This document shows, in pieces, positions 1-8,558 of a stretch of DNA of 64,000 nt; position 1 is the stretch's first letter; every line of letters begins with the position of its first letter. The translations under genes were made by a program, and so were the position numbers. The notes under the pieces are model-generated. The model made no database searches and was not told where the DNA came from. It worked only from the letters and a program-made list of their open reading frames with translations. Source of the stretch: Citromicrobium bathyomarinum (GTDB lineage Bacteria; Pseudomonadota; Alphaproteobacteria; Sphingomonadales; Sphingomonadaceae); the NCBI GenBank assembly GCA_001306305.2, contig CP155577.1, positions 1,781,501 through 1,845,500 on the forward strand. Reading direction: 5' to 3'.

Positions 1-1
1 C

Positions 2-1594
2 CGCGCGGTGGAGGCGGAGCAGTTCAGCGAGGTCTATAACGGGCGCGAGCCCGCCTATACGCAGGTGCGCAAAGGGGTGGGCCTTTACGATCCGCGTCTG
101 GACGACACGATGGTGATCGGGACGGACGAAGCGGGCGAGCCGGTCTACGGCTCCGGCTCGGTCCGCCTCGACGATCCGCTGACATGGCCGTGGAACGACA
201 ACTGGGCGCTGGTGACGGCGGACTACTTCGCGCACCCGGACGGGTTCGGCGGCGGGTATGCCGACGTGAACTGGGCCAACATCGCGACGGAAGCGGATAT
301 CTGCGACCAGACCGTCTCGACCGCCTCGGAAGAGACGATCGCCCGCTGGCGCATCTGGGCGAGCTACAAGCTCGCGAACGAAAAGCGGGCGGACATCCTC
401 GAGGCCATGCGCCTCGCGGCGGACGGCTTCTTCTGGCAGGACGCCGAGGGCAAGTTCAACGTGATGTGCGGGCGCTGGGTCGAGCCTGACCTCGTGATCA
501 CCGACGACCACATTCTGTCGCTGACAGCCGCGCAGGGGCCGGAGGCCTATCAGGTCACCCGTGCGGTCAAGGTGCTCTATACCGAGGCCGCCATCGGGTA
601 CCGCGAGCAGGAGAGCGCGACCTTTGGTTCGCTGGAGGCTGACGACGACGGGGAAGCGCAGGCGATCCAGGCCTATTACGCGCCGCACCACAATCAGGCC
701 GCGCGGATCGGCAAGCTCGCGCTGGCCGAGCTGAACCCCGACCGCTGGCGCTTCAATGCGCTGCTCAACCTGCTCGGCATCGATTGTTTGGGGCGACGAT
801 TCGCGCGGTTCGAAAGCGCCAAGCTGGGTCTGAGCATGTGGGTCAAGATCGGCGCGCCCAAGCTCGACCTGATCAATCTGCGCATCGAGATCGCGCTGAC
901 GCAGGTCGAGCCCGCGGACTGGAGCTTCGACGCGGCGCTGGAGGAAGGGACGCCCCCCGTGGCCGACACGGGCACCGGAAGCACGCCGACGATCTCCGAT
1001 GTCGAGGGCCTCACTCTTTCGACCATAGCGGTTCAGTTCGGAGAGACCATCGGCGTTGCGATCGAGGCGACGTGGAGTGCGGTCGAGCGGATCGGCCTGC
1101 TTTACGACGCCACCTATCGCGAGAGCGGCGGCAGCACCTGGTATCCGATGTCGATCGACCCGGATGCTTCGCCCCCCTCAGCGCGCACAGGCCCGGTCAG
1201 CAGTGGCGTCGAGTACGAGGTCCGCGTGCGGGCGCGAACCTTCACCGGCCGTTCCGGCAACTGGAGCCCGGTCGCGACCATCACGCCGATCGCTGGCGTG
1301 TTCCTGGGCGCGCCCACCTCGCTCGCCGCGACTGGTGGCAGCGGCCTTGCGGATATCAGCTTCAGCATGCCGACCAGCAGCGCGCTCGATTACGCCCGCC
1401 TGTTCGGCTCCGACACGTCCGATTTCGGGGACGCGGTGCAGGTGGGCACCGACATCACGGGCGCACCCGGAACGCAGGTGACGCGGCAGGAGACCGGGCT
1501 TTCCGCCGGCACGCGATATTACTGGGCGCAGGCCTTCGACAGCGATGACAACGGATCGGGCGTCACCGGCCCGGTCGCGGCAACGATCACTTAG
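2..1594 (+). CDS. Prophage tail-tip protein with C-terminal fibronectin III domains (5' end outside window)
   Basis: The frame is open from the first bases, so the gene starts upstream; a GTG at position 8 is probably internal. About 530 codons are visible. The N-terminal 300 residues look like the distal part of a phage tail-tip or host-specificity protein. After a Thr/Gly-rich linker come two fibronectin type III-like modules (about residues 330-425 and 430-528), with typical phrases such as EYEVRVRARTFTGRSGNWSP and SAGTRYYWAQAFDS. Such modules are common at the ends of siphophage tail-tip proteins and probably help in binding the cell surface. The gene is followed after 11 bp by a tail-fibre-like gene, which supports a prophage late operon. 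The assignment to the tail tip is inference from family resemblance and context. Confidence 0.7.
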   Translation, partial: RAVEAEQFSEVYNGREPAYTQVRKGVGLYDPRLDDTMVIGTDEAGEPVYGSGSVRLDDPLTWPWNDNWALVTADYFAHPDGFGGGYADVNWANIATEADICDQTVSTASEETIARWRIWASYKLANEKRADILEAMRLAADGFFWQDAEGKFNVMCGRWVEPDLVITDDHILSLTAAQGPEAYQVTRAVKVLYTEAAIGYREQESATFGSLEADDDGEAQAIQAYYAPHHNQAARIGKLALAELNPDRWRFNALLNLLGIDCLGRRFARFESAKLGLSMWVKIGAPKLDLINLRIEIALTQVEPADWSFDAALEEGTPPVADTGTGSTPTISDVEGLTLSTIAVQFGETIGVAIEATWSAVERIGLLYDATYRESGGSTWYPMSIDPDASPPSARTGPVSSGVEYEVRVRARTFTGRSGNWSPVATITPIAGVFLGAPTSLAATGGSGLADISFSMPTSSALDYARLFGSDTSDFGDAVQVGTDITGAPGTQVTRQETGLSAGTRYYWAQAFDSDDNGSGVTGPVAATIT

Positions 1595-1605
1595 GGAGCG
1601 AGACG

Positions 1606-3537
1606 ATGGGTGCGGTCTACCAGCATGCGCAACAAGTCTACCGGGACTTCACTACCGATGGGGTGCAGGCGAGCGGCCTGCATGCGCCGACGAAGAGCGA
1701 TATCAGAGAGCTGTTTCAGACGGTCGACAATGCGATCAGCGCCGCGCAGGCCGGGCTGACGGCCGTTGCCGATGTGAGCGCCCGCGACAGCTTCTTCGCA
1801 ACGGCCGCCAACCAGAACCGCCTGGTCTACGTGAACGACAATAACGGGGCGGACGACGATCCGGCCAATGGTGTGTACGAGTATGTCGACGGCGCGGCGC
1901 GCATCGCGACCGGCTTCTACCAGGGCGTGGCGCTGGTGGTGCAGCCGCTGGTCGACGAGGCCGAGGCGTGGGCGCAGGGCACCGAGCCGGGCGGGGCAGG
2001 GACGAAAAGCGCCAAGGAATGGGCGCAGTCGATCTCCGGGCTGGTCTCGCTCGATGTCAATAACAACGCCTTCGCCGCCGGCGCGGGCAATGGATCGGTC
2101 TCGGGCGATGGCAACACCGCGTTTGCCTATCACGCCGCGCGGGATCTGCTCGCCGGTATCGGCAATACCGACATTGGCCGGGCCGCAGGCCGTGGCAACC
2201 TGAACGGGGAATACAACCTCAACGCAGCGCATAGCGCCGGCCTGCTGATCACAGGCGGCGATTTCAGCGTCCGCCTTGGCTATCTGACGCAGGGCAACGT
2301 CGTCACTGTCTCGTCCCGGAATGCGATCGTGGGGGCATACGGCGCACAGTATTACCAGGGCAACGAATTTGCCGGACTGGGCTTCGGGGTGGGCGGCAAC
2401 CTTACGACCGGGGTTCGCTTTGCCGGGCTCGGGGCGGGGGCCGGTGGCACCGCGACTGTCAATGATGCGGTCACTGCGCTGGGCTGGGGCGCGGATATCT
2501 CCGCCGCCGCGCGCGATGCGGGCTACAACAACATGACCGCCGTCGGTGCCCTGGCAATCTGCACCAACGAAAATCAGGTGGCACTGGGCGACAATCAGGT
2601 CACCGAGATCCGCGCGTTCAATATGATCGCCATGCGGGGCATCCCCGCCGCGCGCAGCTGGTACGCCGGTAACGCGGGCAACAACAACGCCGCCAACCAG
2701 GGATGCTTCGGCATCGGTGAAGGTGTCCTGTGGCAATCGACTTCGTCGAGCAATGTCCTTGGCTGGGGCGATCTGTGCCTGGCCAACCACGACGGGTCGA
2801 ACGGGGTCATCTCGATCGGCAACCGCTCGATGCAGGAGAGCATCGACATCAAGGATAGCGTGGTCCTTGGCGTTCTCGCGCTCAACGAGCGACAGCATGG
2901 CGTCGGCTTCACGATCGCGGGCTACCGCGCGCAACAGCACGGCGTCACCAGCAACAACGTGTCGGCGTTCGGCGACAGCGCGGCTTGGCAGTACCAGGGC
3001 GATGGCGGCGTCTTCGGTGGCTATGTGGTGGCCGAGCTGATGCAGACCGGCGACGGTGTCGTCATCCAGGGCCGTGCCGCTGCCCGGCACCGCAAGAACG
3101 GAGATCACGTTATCCTGATCGGCGAATGGGCAGGTGGCTTCCCCGATGCGGCCGGCGTCGACATCGAGGCCAACCTTGGCGCGGTCACCGCTGGCGATCG
3201 GGTGGTCGGCATCGGCCAGCGCGCGATCATGCAGGCTGTCGGTAGCGACATCGTGGCGATGGGCGACCTTTCCGGCAGCGCGGTCACCCTCGGCACTGGC
3301 AGCATCTTCATCGGCTCTGGTGCGGGCGCTGGTGAAAGCCAGAAGCCGGACATTGCGAACGCCATCGTCATCGGCACCAATACCGACGCTGCCAACGACA
3401 ACGAGATCGTCTTGGGCAATGCCTCGCATACGACTCTCTCGGTTTGCGGCGTGAGCTTCGCCCAGGCCGATCTGACCAACCTCAAGGACCTCTCCGACAA
3501 TGCGACCGAGTTGCTGGCGCTGCTCGACGCCGCGTAA
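1606..3537 (+). CDS. Prophage tail-fibre-like protein (643 aa)
   Basis: Starts at ATG 1606 behind a GGGAGC ribosome site, 11 bp after the tail-tip gene. The N-terminal 170 residues resemble the part of tail fibres that attaches to the virion. From about residue 150 to 620 the protein is Gly/Ala/Asn-rich, with short beta-strand phrases of the type AIVIGTN, VVGIGQRA and IVAMGDLSG that recall beta-solenoid or YadA-head-like trimeric fibres. Near the C-terminus the phrase NEIVLGNASHTT is of a kind often seen at the end of the shaft in phage fibres. Likely role: adsorption fibre. The protein is low in complexity, so only the fold class is suggested. Base composition is like that of the flanking genes. 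Confidence 0.6.
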   Translation: MGAVYQHAQQVYRDFTTDGVQASGLHAPTKSDIRELFQTVDNAISAAQAGLTAVADVSARDSFFATAANQNRLVYVNDNNGADDDPANGVYEYVDGAARIATGFYQGVALVVQPLVDEAEAWAQGTEPGGAGTKSAKEWAQSISGLVSLDVNNNAFAAGAGNGSVSGDGNTAFAYHAARDLLAGIGNTDIGRAAGRGNLNGEYNLNAAHSAGLLITGGDFSVRLGYLTQGNVVTVSSRNAIVGAYGAQYYQGNEFAGLGFGVGGNLTTGVRFAGLGAGAGGTATVNDAVTALGWGADISAAARDAGYNNMTAVGALAICTNENQVALGDNQVTEIRAFNMIAMRGIPAARSWYAGNAGNNNAANQGCFGIGEGVLWQSTSSSNVLGWGDLCLANHDGSNGVISIGNRSMQESIDIKDSVVLGVLALNERQHGVGFTIAGYRAQQHGVTSNNVSAFGDSAAWQYQGDGGVFGGYVVAELMQTGDGVVIQGRAAARHRKNGDHVILIGEWAGGFPDAAGVDIEANLGAVTAGDRVVGIGQRAIMQAVGSDIVAMGDLSGSAVTLGTGSIFIGSGAGAGESQKPDIANAIVIGTNTDAANDNEIVLGNASHTTLSVCGVSFAQADLTNLKDLSDNATELLALLDAA

Positions 3538-3570
3538 CCGCCCCCTCATCCCTCACGAAAGGCAATCGAC

Positions 3571-4362
3571 ATGACTACCAAGGATCGCTCCAAAACCGCC
3601 CCGCGCAACCGTGCGAAGAAGGACAAGACCCTGCGCGTCGACTTCATCAGGGGCCTGCGCGGTCTCGACGATCAGCCGCTGGAGCGGCAGGTCGGCGTGG
3701 CGCTCGGTGAAGACGGCAAGCCGCTGCCGCCCGAAAAGCAGAAAAAGGTGCCGCTGACCCTTCGCTATCTCGTCGCCTATGCGCTCGACAAATCGGCGGA
3801 CTCCAAGGGGGCAAGCCTTCGCCGTGGTGAGCTTTATGCCTCGCTCGGGGGAACCGATCCGGTCGACCTGGACAAGGAGGACGTGGCGCTGATCGAGAAG
3901 ACGGTCTATCTCGCGCTCTCGCCGATCGCGATCCGCGCTATCCTCAAGGAACTGGATCTGGTGTCGGACACGCCCAAGCCGGCATCGGGCGCGAAGCCCT
4001 ACGATCTCGACCGGCCGGTCCTCGATATCGATGGCGAACCCAAGCTGCGCGAAGGGCCGGATGGACTGGTGGAACTCGATATCCGCTTCGCCGTCCGCGA
4101 GGCCTTGAACGATGTCACCCGTGGAGCCCACACCACGGTGACGGACGGCGCCGGTCGACCGCGTGCAAGCACTGATCGGAAGGAACTGGAGCGCAGGGGC
4201 GAGCTGCTCGACCTGATCGGGCTCGACGGCTTGGCTCACCTCGACAATGACGATATCGTCCTGATCGAGAACCGGGTGCACGATCGGTGGGAACCGTCAG
4301 TGCTCTACGCAGTGCGGCAGGCTCTCAGCGAGCCGGTGAAAGAGGAAGCTGACGCGAAATGA
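3571..4362 (+). CDS. Prophage hypothetical protein with internal duplication (263 aa)
   Basis: ATG 3571 follows an AAAGG ribosome site. The protein contains two diverged copies of one alpha-helical unit. Copy A (about residues 60-127) and copy B (about 167-252) each have a hydrophobic helix (LTLRYLVAYAL versus LDIRFAVREAL), a variable insert, the phrase RRGEL, an acidic stretch (DLDKEDVALIEK versus HLDNDDIVLIEN) and a final helix (AIRAILKEL versus VLYAVRQAL). Single-copy proteins of about 100-130 residues with this layout occur in phage genomes, to my recollection, without a known function. The N-terminal 20 residues are strongly basic. It overlaps the next small gene by 4 bp, so the two are probably co-translated. 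The function is unknown. Confidence 0.7.
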   Translation: MTTKDRSKTAPRNRAKKDKTLRVDFIRGLRGLDDQPLERQVGVALGEDGKPLPPEKQKKVPLTLRYLVAYALDKSADSKGASLRRGELYASLGGTDPVDLDKEDVALIEKTVYLALSPIAIRAILKELDLVSDTPKPASGAKPYDLDRPVLDIDGEPKLREGPDGLVELDIRFAVREALNDVTRGAHTTVTDGAGRPRASTDRKELERRGELLDLIGLDGLAHLDNDDIVLIENRVHDRWEPSVLYAVRQALSEPVKEEADAK

Positions 4363-4547
4363 ACGGTGCGGTGGTGACGATCGTGCAGAGCGAGACCTCG
4401 ACGAACGTCGACGGGCTCGCTCTGCTCATCCTCGGTGCGGGCGCTGGGGCCAACATCATGATCGGCTACGATGCTGTCGACCTCGTCGATGAGACTGGAC
4501 GAGAGCGCGCACCCCTCACCGGGGAGGATCGCTCCTCGCCTATCTAA
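4359..4547 (+). CDS. Small prophage protein (62 aa), unknown
   Basis: ATG 4359 overlaps the stop codon of the preceding gene in an ATGA arrangement, which supports real, coupled translation. Residues 20-40 form a short hydrophobic Gly/Ala-rich stretch (LALLILGAGAGANIMIG) that could be one weak membrane segment, followed by an acidic, polar tail. I do not recognise a family. Its position as the last gene before a strong hairpin suggests the end of the prophage late operon; a small lysis-related or virion accessory protein is possible, but nothing in the sequence proves it. Confidence 0.5.
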   Translation: MNGAVVTIVQSETSTNVDGLALLILGAGAGANIMIGYDAVDLVDETGRERAPLTGEDRSSPI

Positions 4548-4904
4548 AGCATCGCTGTAGGAGCTCTAGGGATCGCCTAGAGCTCCAATATGCATGCGCT
4601 AGATGACCGCTTCTGGCCCGCTAAAAGTGCTCCAGCCGGTCTTGTCAAAGACTCCAGAAGGTCTTGGCACGCTACAGCCAAGCCTAGCGCGCTATGCCTG
4701 CGGGAAGGGGGGCTGTGGACAAGCGGGGGAGGGGGCCCGGTGGCAGGCACTGCGTCACGCGCTGGCGCTCGACACGGCCAGCGGATTCGAGGCTTTGTGC
4801 GCTATTGCGGAGTGCGATAGGGATCCGCTGGCATGCGAAGCCGCTACACTTCGCCACAAGCTATGCACAACTTATCCACAGCTTGCCAAGTTGCGGGAGA
4901 GCCG
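4548..4904. other. 357-bp boundary region between prophage and host genes
   Basis: Beyond the hairpin, this stretch has no convincing gene. It carries TGTGGACAA (4714-4722, a reverse DnaA-box variant) and a perfect DnaA box TTATCCACA (4871-4879). An open frame of 105 codons (4603-4920) exists, but its codon use is poor in GC3 at the start and it would overlap the next gene by 16 bp. No tRNA, integrase or direct-repeat attachment site was seen. Confidence 0.4.
4560..4586 (+). terminator. Strong hairpin at end of prophage operon
   Basis: An 11-bp perfect inverted repeat (GGAGCTCTAGG / CCTAGAGCTCC) surrounds a 5-base loop GATCG, 12 bp after the stop codon of the last prophage gene. No T-tract follows (AATATGC), so it is either a Rho-assisted terminator or another palindromic site. 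The position at the boundary between phage and host genes supports an end-of-operon role. Confidence 0.5.
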
Positions 4905-4920
4905 ATGCCTCGCGAGCTGA
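4603..4920 (+). CDS. Doubtful small ORF (105 aa)
   Basis: The frame encodes a protein with many cysteines (CGKGGCG, ALCAIAECDRD, LACEA) and a predicted helical second half. The first 40 codons lack the GC3 bias of real genes here, while the second half (from about 4740) is more typical. It has no clear ribosome site and overlaps the downstream start at 4905 by 16 bp. It could be a real phage-derived gene, a fragment, or chance. No family is recognised. Confidence 0.25.
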   Translation: MTASGPLKVLQPVLSKTPEGLGTLQPSLARYACGKGGCGQAGEGARWQALRHALALDTASGFEALCAIAECDRDPLACEAATLRHKLCTTYPQLAKLRESRCLAS

Positions 4921-5690
4921 ATCCACCCTTCTGCACCCCGCTGGCACTCGCAGAGTGCATCGTGCAGCTGGACGAGCACGGCTTCGATCCGGCGGACGAG
5001 CGTTCGTTACAGAATGCGGCATCGCTGCTCGCCGGGCTGGCGGCCAATCGCGGTTTCCTCGGCGATCTGCTGATCGATCTCCTGGCCGGCGCTGACGATC
5101 AGGCAAGCGGTTACGGCCCGCAGGCGATCATGCTGGCGGGGCCGCGCAACGGCTATTTCCTGCGCGCCAATATCTGGCCCGCGCGCGGCGATCCGGCCTT
5201 TGAGGCAAGCGGCGCGGCAAGCTTCGTCTATGGCCTGCCGCATGATCACAATTTCGACTTCCTGACGGTCGGCTATTTCGGGCCGGGCTATGTCAGTGAC
5301 TATTGGGAATACGACTACGCGAGCGTCTCGGGAGAAGCCGGGGAGGCGGTTGATCTGCGGCGCGTTGAGCGATCGCAGCTGAGCGAGGGGCGTGTGCTGC
5401 ACTATCGCGCGCATCGCGACGTGCATTGCCAGCATCCGCCCGAGAGCCTGTCCGTTTCGCTCAACATATGCGCCGCGAACCCCGCGCAAGGCTGGTTCGA
5501 CCAGTACCGTTTCGACACCGAAGCCGGCCGGATCGCGGGCGTGCTCAATGCGAGCGCGAACGAGGTCTTGCTAATGCTGGGTGTGGCGCTGGGCGGGGAG
5601 GATGCGAGACATTGTGCGCAGCATTTCGCAACACATCACCCCAGTGCTGCGATGCGACGGGTGGCGAGCGGAATGATCCGGTCAGAGTAG
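4905..5690 (+). CDS. Cupin-like conserved hypothetical protein (261 aa)
   Basis: The frame is open from ATG 4833, but ATG 4905 is preferred because GGGAGA lies 5 bases before it and the preceding codons are poor. The middle of the protein has a His/Asp-rich stretch (GLPHDHNFDFLTVGYFGPGY) and later HYRAHRDVHCQHPPESLSVS, spaced as metal ligands often are in double-stranded beta-helix (cupin) proteins. The N-terminal 80 residues and the C-terminal 50 look helical. I recall similar uncharacterised proteins in sphingomonads, some with unreliable transposase labels. It converges on ruvX and overlaps its 3' end by 9 bp. The cupin assignment and possible metal binding are inference; the substrate is unknown. 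Confidence 0.6.
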   Translation: MPRELNPPFCTPLALAECIVQLDEHGFDPADERSLQNAASLLAGLAANRGFLGDLLIDLLAGADDQASGYGPQAIMLAGPRNGYFLRANIWPARGDPAFEASGAASFVYGLPHDHNFDFLTVGYFGPGYVSDYWEYDYASVSGEAGEAVDLRRVERSQLSEGRVLHYRAHRDVHCQHPPESLSVSLNICAANPAQGWFDQYRFDTEAGRIAGVLNASANEVLLMLGVALGGEDARHCAQHFATHHPSAAMRRVASGMIRSE

Positions 5691-6170
5691 CGGCGAACCC
5701 GTCGCCGTATCGATCGCACCCTGAAGGATGATCGTCGCGGCCTCCGCGTCGATACGCTCCGCCCGCTTGCGGCGGCTGACATCGAGCCCGATCATCGCGT
5801 CCTCGGCGCTCTTGGTCGACCAGCGCTCGTCCCACAGCAGCACCGGCAGGCCGAAGGCTTCGGCGAGGTTGCGCGCATAGGCGCGGCTCGCCTGCGCGCG
5901 CGGGCCTTCGCTGCCGTCCATGTTGCGCGGCAGGCCGATCACGATCCCGCGAATGCTGCGCGCCTCGATGAGCTTGCGCAGCTCGTCGCGATCGCGACCG
6001 AACTTGCCGCGCGGCAATGTCTTGAGTGCGGAGGCGAAGCGCCAGCCCGCATCGCACACCGCGATGCCGATGGTCTTGGTACCCAGGTCCAGCCCGATCA
6101 GCGCGCCCCCGTCGGGCAGCGTCTCGGCCAGACCTGCGGCACTCTCACCTACGAGTTCGCGGCTGTCCAT
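5682..6170 (-). CDS. ruvX: RuvX/YqgF-type putative Holliday junction resolvase
   Basis: 162 residues. The family has an RNase H-like fold and acts on rRNA maturation or recombination intermediates in the cytoplasm. Diagnostic motifs are visible: IGLDLGTKTIGIAV near residue 26 with the first catalytic Asp, IVIGLPRNMDGSEGPRA in the middle, and the active-site stretch LLWDERWSTKSAE followed by IDAEAATIILQ near the C-terminus. Last gene of the minus-strand operon; its first 22 bp overlap the end of the DUF3089 gene, so translation is probably coupled. Its 3' end overlaps the convergent cupin-like gene by 9 bp. Confidence 0.93.
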   Translation of the reverse strand: MDSRELVGESAAGLAETLPDGGALIGLDLGTKTIGIAVCDAGWRFASALKTLPRGKFGRDRDELRKLIEARSIRGIVIGLPRNMDGSEGPRAQASRAYARNLAEAFGLPVLLWDERWSTKSAEDAMIGLDVSRRKRAERIDAEAATIILQGAIDTATGSPLL

Positions 6171-7369
6171 TCGCGCACGCGCGTCACCACGTCGTCCTGC
6201 AGGTTCCGCCAGAACAGCGGGATGTCGTAGACGTGGTAGTTCCTGCCGGGCAGCACGGCGGAGCCCATTTCGGGCGGGTCGCCGATCCGCAGGATGCCTT
6301 GTTCGTCACACCTGGCGCCGACCGCACCGGCGACCAGTTCGCCGGAGGTAAGATCCTCACTCGGCACCAGCGTGCCCTTGTTGTCGTCCGCCGGGGCGGC
6401 GCTGTTTGCGAAACCGGTGATCGGATTGACGCACAGGATCGCCCCGTTGCCGCGCGGCTCCCCGTCGAAGCCGGGGCTCGCCCGGTAGCGGCTGAGCAGC
6501 TGGGTCGGGTCGCCATCATCGGCGAAGCTCACCCAGCTGAGGATGCAGCCTGCTTCGTTGGCACGCTCGCACGCGGGAAGCGGCAGCACGGGCAGGTCGT
6601 GGTCGATCGAGATCGGCCAGCCGACCGCATATACCGCCGCGATGCGGTTCTCCACCGGGCGGCCCTTGATCCGCTCACGCAGCAGCCGCAGCAGGTGGAG
6701 CGATCCCTGGCTGTGCCCGGCGAGGATGATCGGGCGATCCTTGTCCACGCTTTCGAGGAAGTAGTCGAACGACTGCTCCACATCGCGATAGGCCGCGTCG
6801 ATCGCCTGCTCTGCCTCGGGCTTGTCGGTGATGAAGGCACCGACGGTCGCCTGGCGATACTTGGGCGCCCAGATCTCGGCGGCGCGGTTGAATGGGCTGG
6901 CGAGCCCGCGCAGGAACAGATTTGCGCGGTCCTCCGCCTCCCTGTTGCCCAGCTTCGCGTTCCACTGGATGTCGCGGTCGAGATTGGTCGGGATGTAGCT
7001 GGTCGGGTGGACAAAGAAGACCGCGAAGGGCGGTGCGCCCTGCTCGTCGTCGGCGGTGACGCGGCGCGATCCCGCCTCGCTCGCCTGCTCCACCAGTGTG
7101 CGCTCGTCCTCGCTGCGGGGCAGGGGGTTCTGCGTCTCTGCGATTGCGGGCTGGTAGCGCGCGGGATCGTTCGTGCCGATCCCGGGGCGCGAATACCACA
7201 TGTCGGGGTCGGAATAGGCGTTTTCGGCCAGCGCCTCCTGCTCGACGAACTTGGTGTTGGGGACGAAGGCGATCTCGGTCGCCTTGTCGGACCAGTAATT
7301 GAGCGCGAACAGCCCGATGATCACGAGCACGATCATCGTCGCGATGAAATAGAGAAATGCGCGTACCAT
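6149..7369 (-). CDS. DUF3089 alpha/beta hydrolase, membrane-anchored
   Basis: 406 residues. One N-terminal membrane segment (about residues 4-25, FLYFIATMIVLVIIGLFAL) is followed by a periplasmic alpha/beta hydrolase domain of the DUF3089 family. The nucleophile elbow is AGHSQGSLHLLRLL in the middle of the protein; the N-terminal part has FFVHPTSYI, typical of this family. Substrate unknown; the fold suggests an esterase or lipase-type activity. The gene lies 11 bp after the AI-2E family transporter gene and overlaps ruvX by 22 bp, so it belongs to the long minus-strand operon. Confidence 0.85.
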   Translation of the reverse strand: MVRAFLYFIATMIVLVIIGLFALNYWSDKATEIAFVPNTKFVEQEALAENAYSDPDMWYSRPGIGTNDPARYQPAIAETQNPLPRSEDERTLVEQASEAGSRRVTADDEQGAPPFAVFFVHPTSYIPTNLDRDIQWNAKLGNREAEDRANLFLRGLASPFNRAAEIWAPKYRQATVGAFITDKPEAEQAIDAAYRDVEQSFDYFLESVDKDRPIILAGHSQGSLHLLRLLRERIKGRPVENRIAAVYAVGWPISIDHDLPVLPLPACERANEAGCILSWVSFADDGDPTQLLSRYRASPGFDGEPRGNGAILCVNPITGFANSAAPADDNKGTLVPSEDLTSGELVAGAVGARCDEQGILRIGDPPEMGSAVLPGRNYHVYDIPLFWRNLQDDVVTRVREWTAANS

Positions 7370-7380
7370 CGTGTTTCCCC

Positions 7381-8547
7381 CTATGCGTCCGCGCGGCTCG
7401 CGGCGGCTGCAGCGGCTGCGGCATATTCGCTGTCCTGCGCGGCCTGGTTCGCTTCCGACCGGCGCACCAGCGCGACCTTGAGCATGGCGAGCAGCGGGTC
7501 GGCCAGCAGCAGCCCGATAATTCCGAACAGAAGACCCATGATCAGCTGCGCGCCGAGCACCAGTGCGGGCGGCAGGTCGACCGTCTTGCGAGCGATCATG
7601 GGTATGACGACGTAGCCATCGAAGGTCTGGACCACGAAATAGATCGCCACTGCGGCGAGCCCGGTTTCGACACTGACCGAGAAGCCGACGGTCGCCATTA
7701 GCAGGCCGGAAACGACCGCGCCGATATTGGGAATGAACGCCAGAAGTCCGGTCAGGATGCCCAGCAGCGCCGCCATCGGCACTCCGAACATCTCCAGCGC
7801 GACCCAGGTGAAGAACCCTTCAAACACCATGCCCACGATGCGGCCCGCCATCAGGCGACGCAGCGTCAGCGCCATTTCGGCGAGGGTCTTGCGCAGTTCG
7901 CTGCGCTCGCCACGCGGGGCCATCCATTCGACGCCGCGCTCGTACAGGTTGGGTTCGAGCGCGACATAGATGCCGATGATCAGGATGATCGCGGTCGTAC
8001 CGATGATGCCCGCAATTCCGCCGATCGCGCGGGTTACGGTGCCGACGCCGCTGACCACCTGGTTGGCCATCGACTGCGCATCCGACAGGGACACCTGCAT
8101 GCCGTTTTGCTGGGCCAGCGCGATGATCTCGTTCAGCTGTTTCTCGACGATGGCGGGGAGGGTGGCAGCCTGTTCGGCGATCTGCGAGCCCGCAAAATAG
8201 CCAAGCCAGACGAGGAATGCGATCGCGAGCAGCAGGACCATGACGATCCGCAAGGTGCGCGGGATCGGCAGATAGCGGCCGATCAGGCGCGCGCCGCCGT
8301 CGATCATCGAGGCGAACACCAGCGCGGCGAAGATCACCAGCAGCGACTGCGAGATATAGACCGCCAGCGCGGCGAGGCCGATCACCCCGACCCACACCAT
8401 CGCCTTGTGCATCTCCAGCCTCAGTTGAGGATTGGAGATGTAGGCCGGGCTGGCATCGTCCCAGCCCTCGTATTCGCCATCGGTATCGGGGCCGCGGGTG
8501 CTGTCCGGCGTTGCGGACTCGCGCGAAGGATCGTCAGGCTGTGCCAT
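7381..8547 (-). CDS. AI-2E family (PerM-like) membrane transporter
   Basis: 388 residues with about eight hydrophobic segments and the usual family layout: paired N-terminal helices, a soluble central region (residues about 120-170), then a block of membrane helices including FGVPMAALLGILTGLLAFIP and a C-terminal pair around GAQLIMGLLFGIIGLLLADP. Members of the family export small molecules or exchange Na+/H+; the actual substrate cannot be read from sequence. The N-terminal 35 residues are polar and acidic; the C-terminus is an Ala-rich tail. It sits 11 bp after lepB in the same operon. Confidence 0.88.
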   Translation of the reverse strand: MAQPDDPSRESATPDSTRGPDTDGEYEGWDDASPAYISNPQLRLEMHKAMVWVGVIGLAALAVYISQSLLVIFAALVFASMIDGGARLIGRYLPIPRTLRIVMVLLLAIAFLVWLGYFAGSQIAEQAATLPAIVEKQLNEIIALAQQNGMQVSLSDAQSMANQVVSGVGTVTRAIGGIAGIIGTTAIILIIGIYVALEPNLYERGVEWMAPRGERSELRKTLAEMALTLRRLMAGRIVGMVFEGFFTWVALEMFGVPMAALLGILTGLLAFIPNIGAVVSGLLMATVGFSVSVETGLAAVAIYFVVQTFDGYVVIPMIARKTVDLPPALVLGAQLIMGLLFGIIGLLLADPLLAMLKVALVRRSEANQAAQDSEYAAAAAAAASRADA

Positions 8548-8558
8548 TGGCGGTCCGG

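Noticed and set aside
785-805. T-loop-like GGTTCGAA as a sign of a tRNA gene
   Set aside because: It lies inside the prophage tail gene and neither the acceptor stem nor an anticodon arm can be formed. The same motif near 12728 and 34727 fails in the same way.
1591-3549. Long minus-strand frame (652 codons) opposite the tail-fibre gene
   Set aside because: It is rich in Arg, Asp, Val and Gly without any family motif, and the plus strand fits phage gene order.
4866-4885. Possible chromosomal replication origin around TTATCCACA
   Set aside because: Only two DnaA-box-like sites are present, without an AT-rich melting region, and no typical oriC neighbours such as hemE, gidA or dnaA are in the window.
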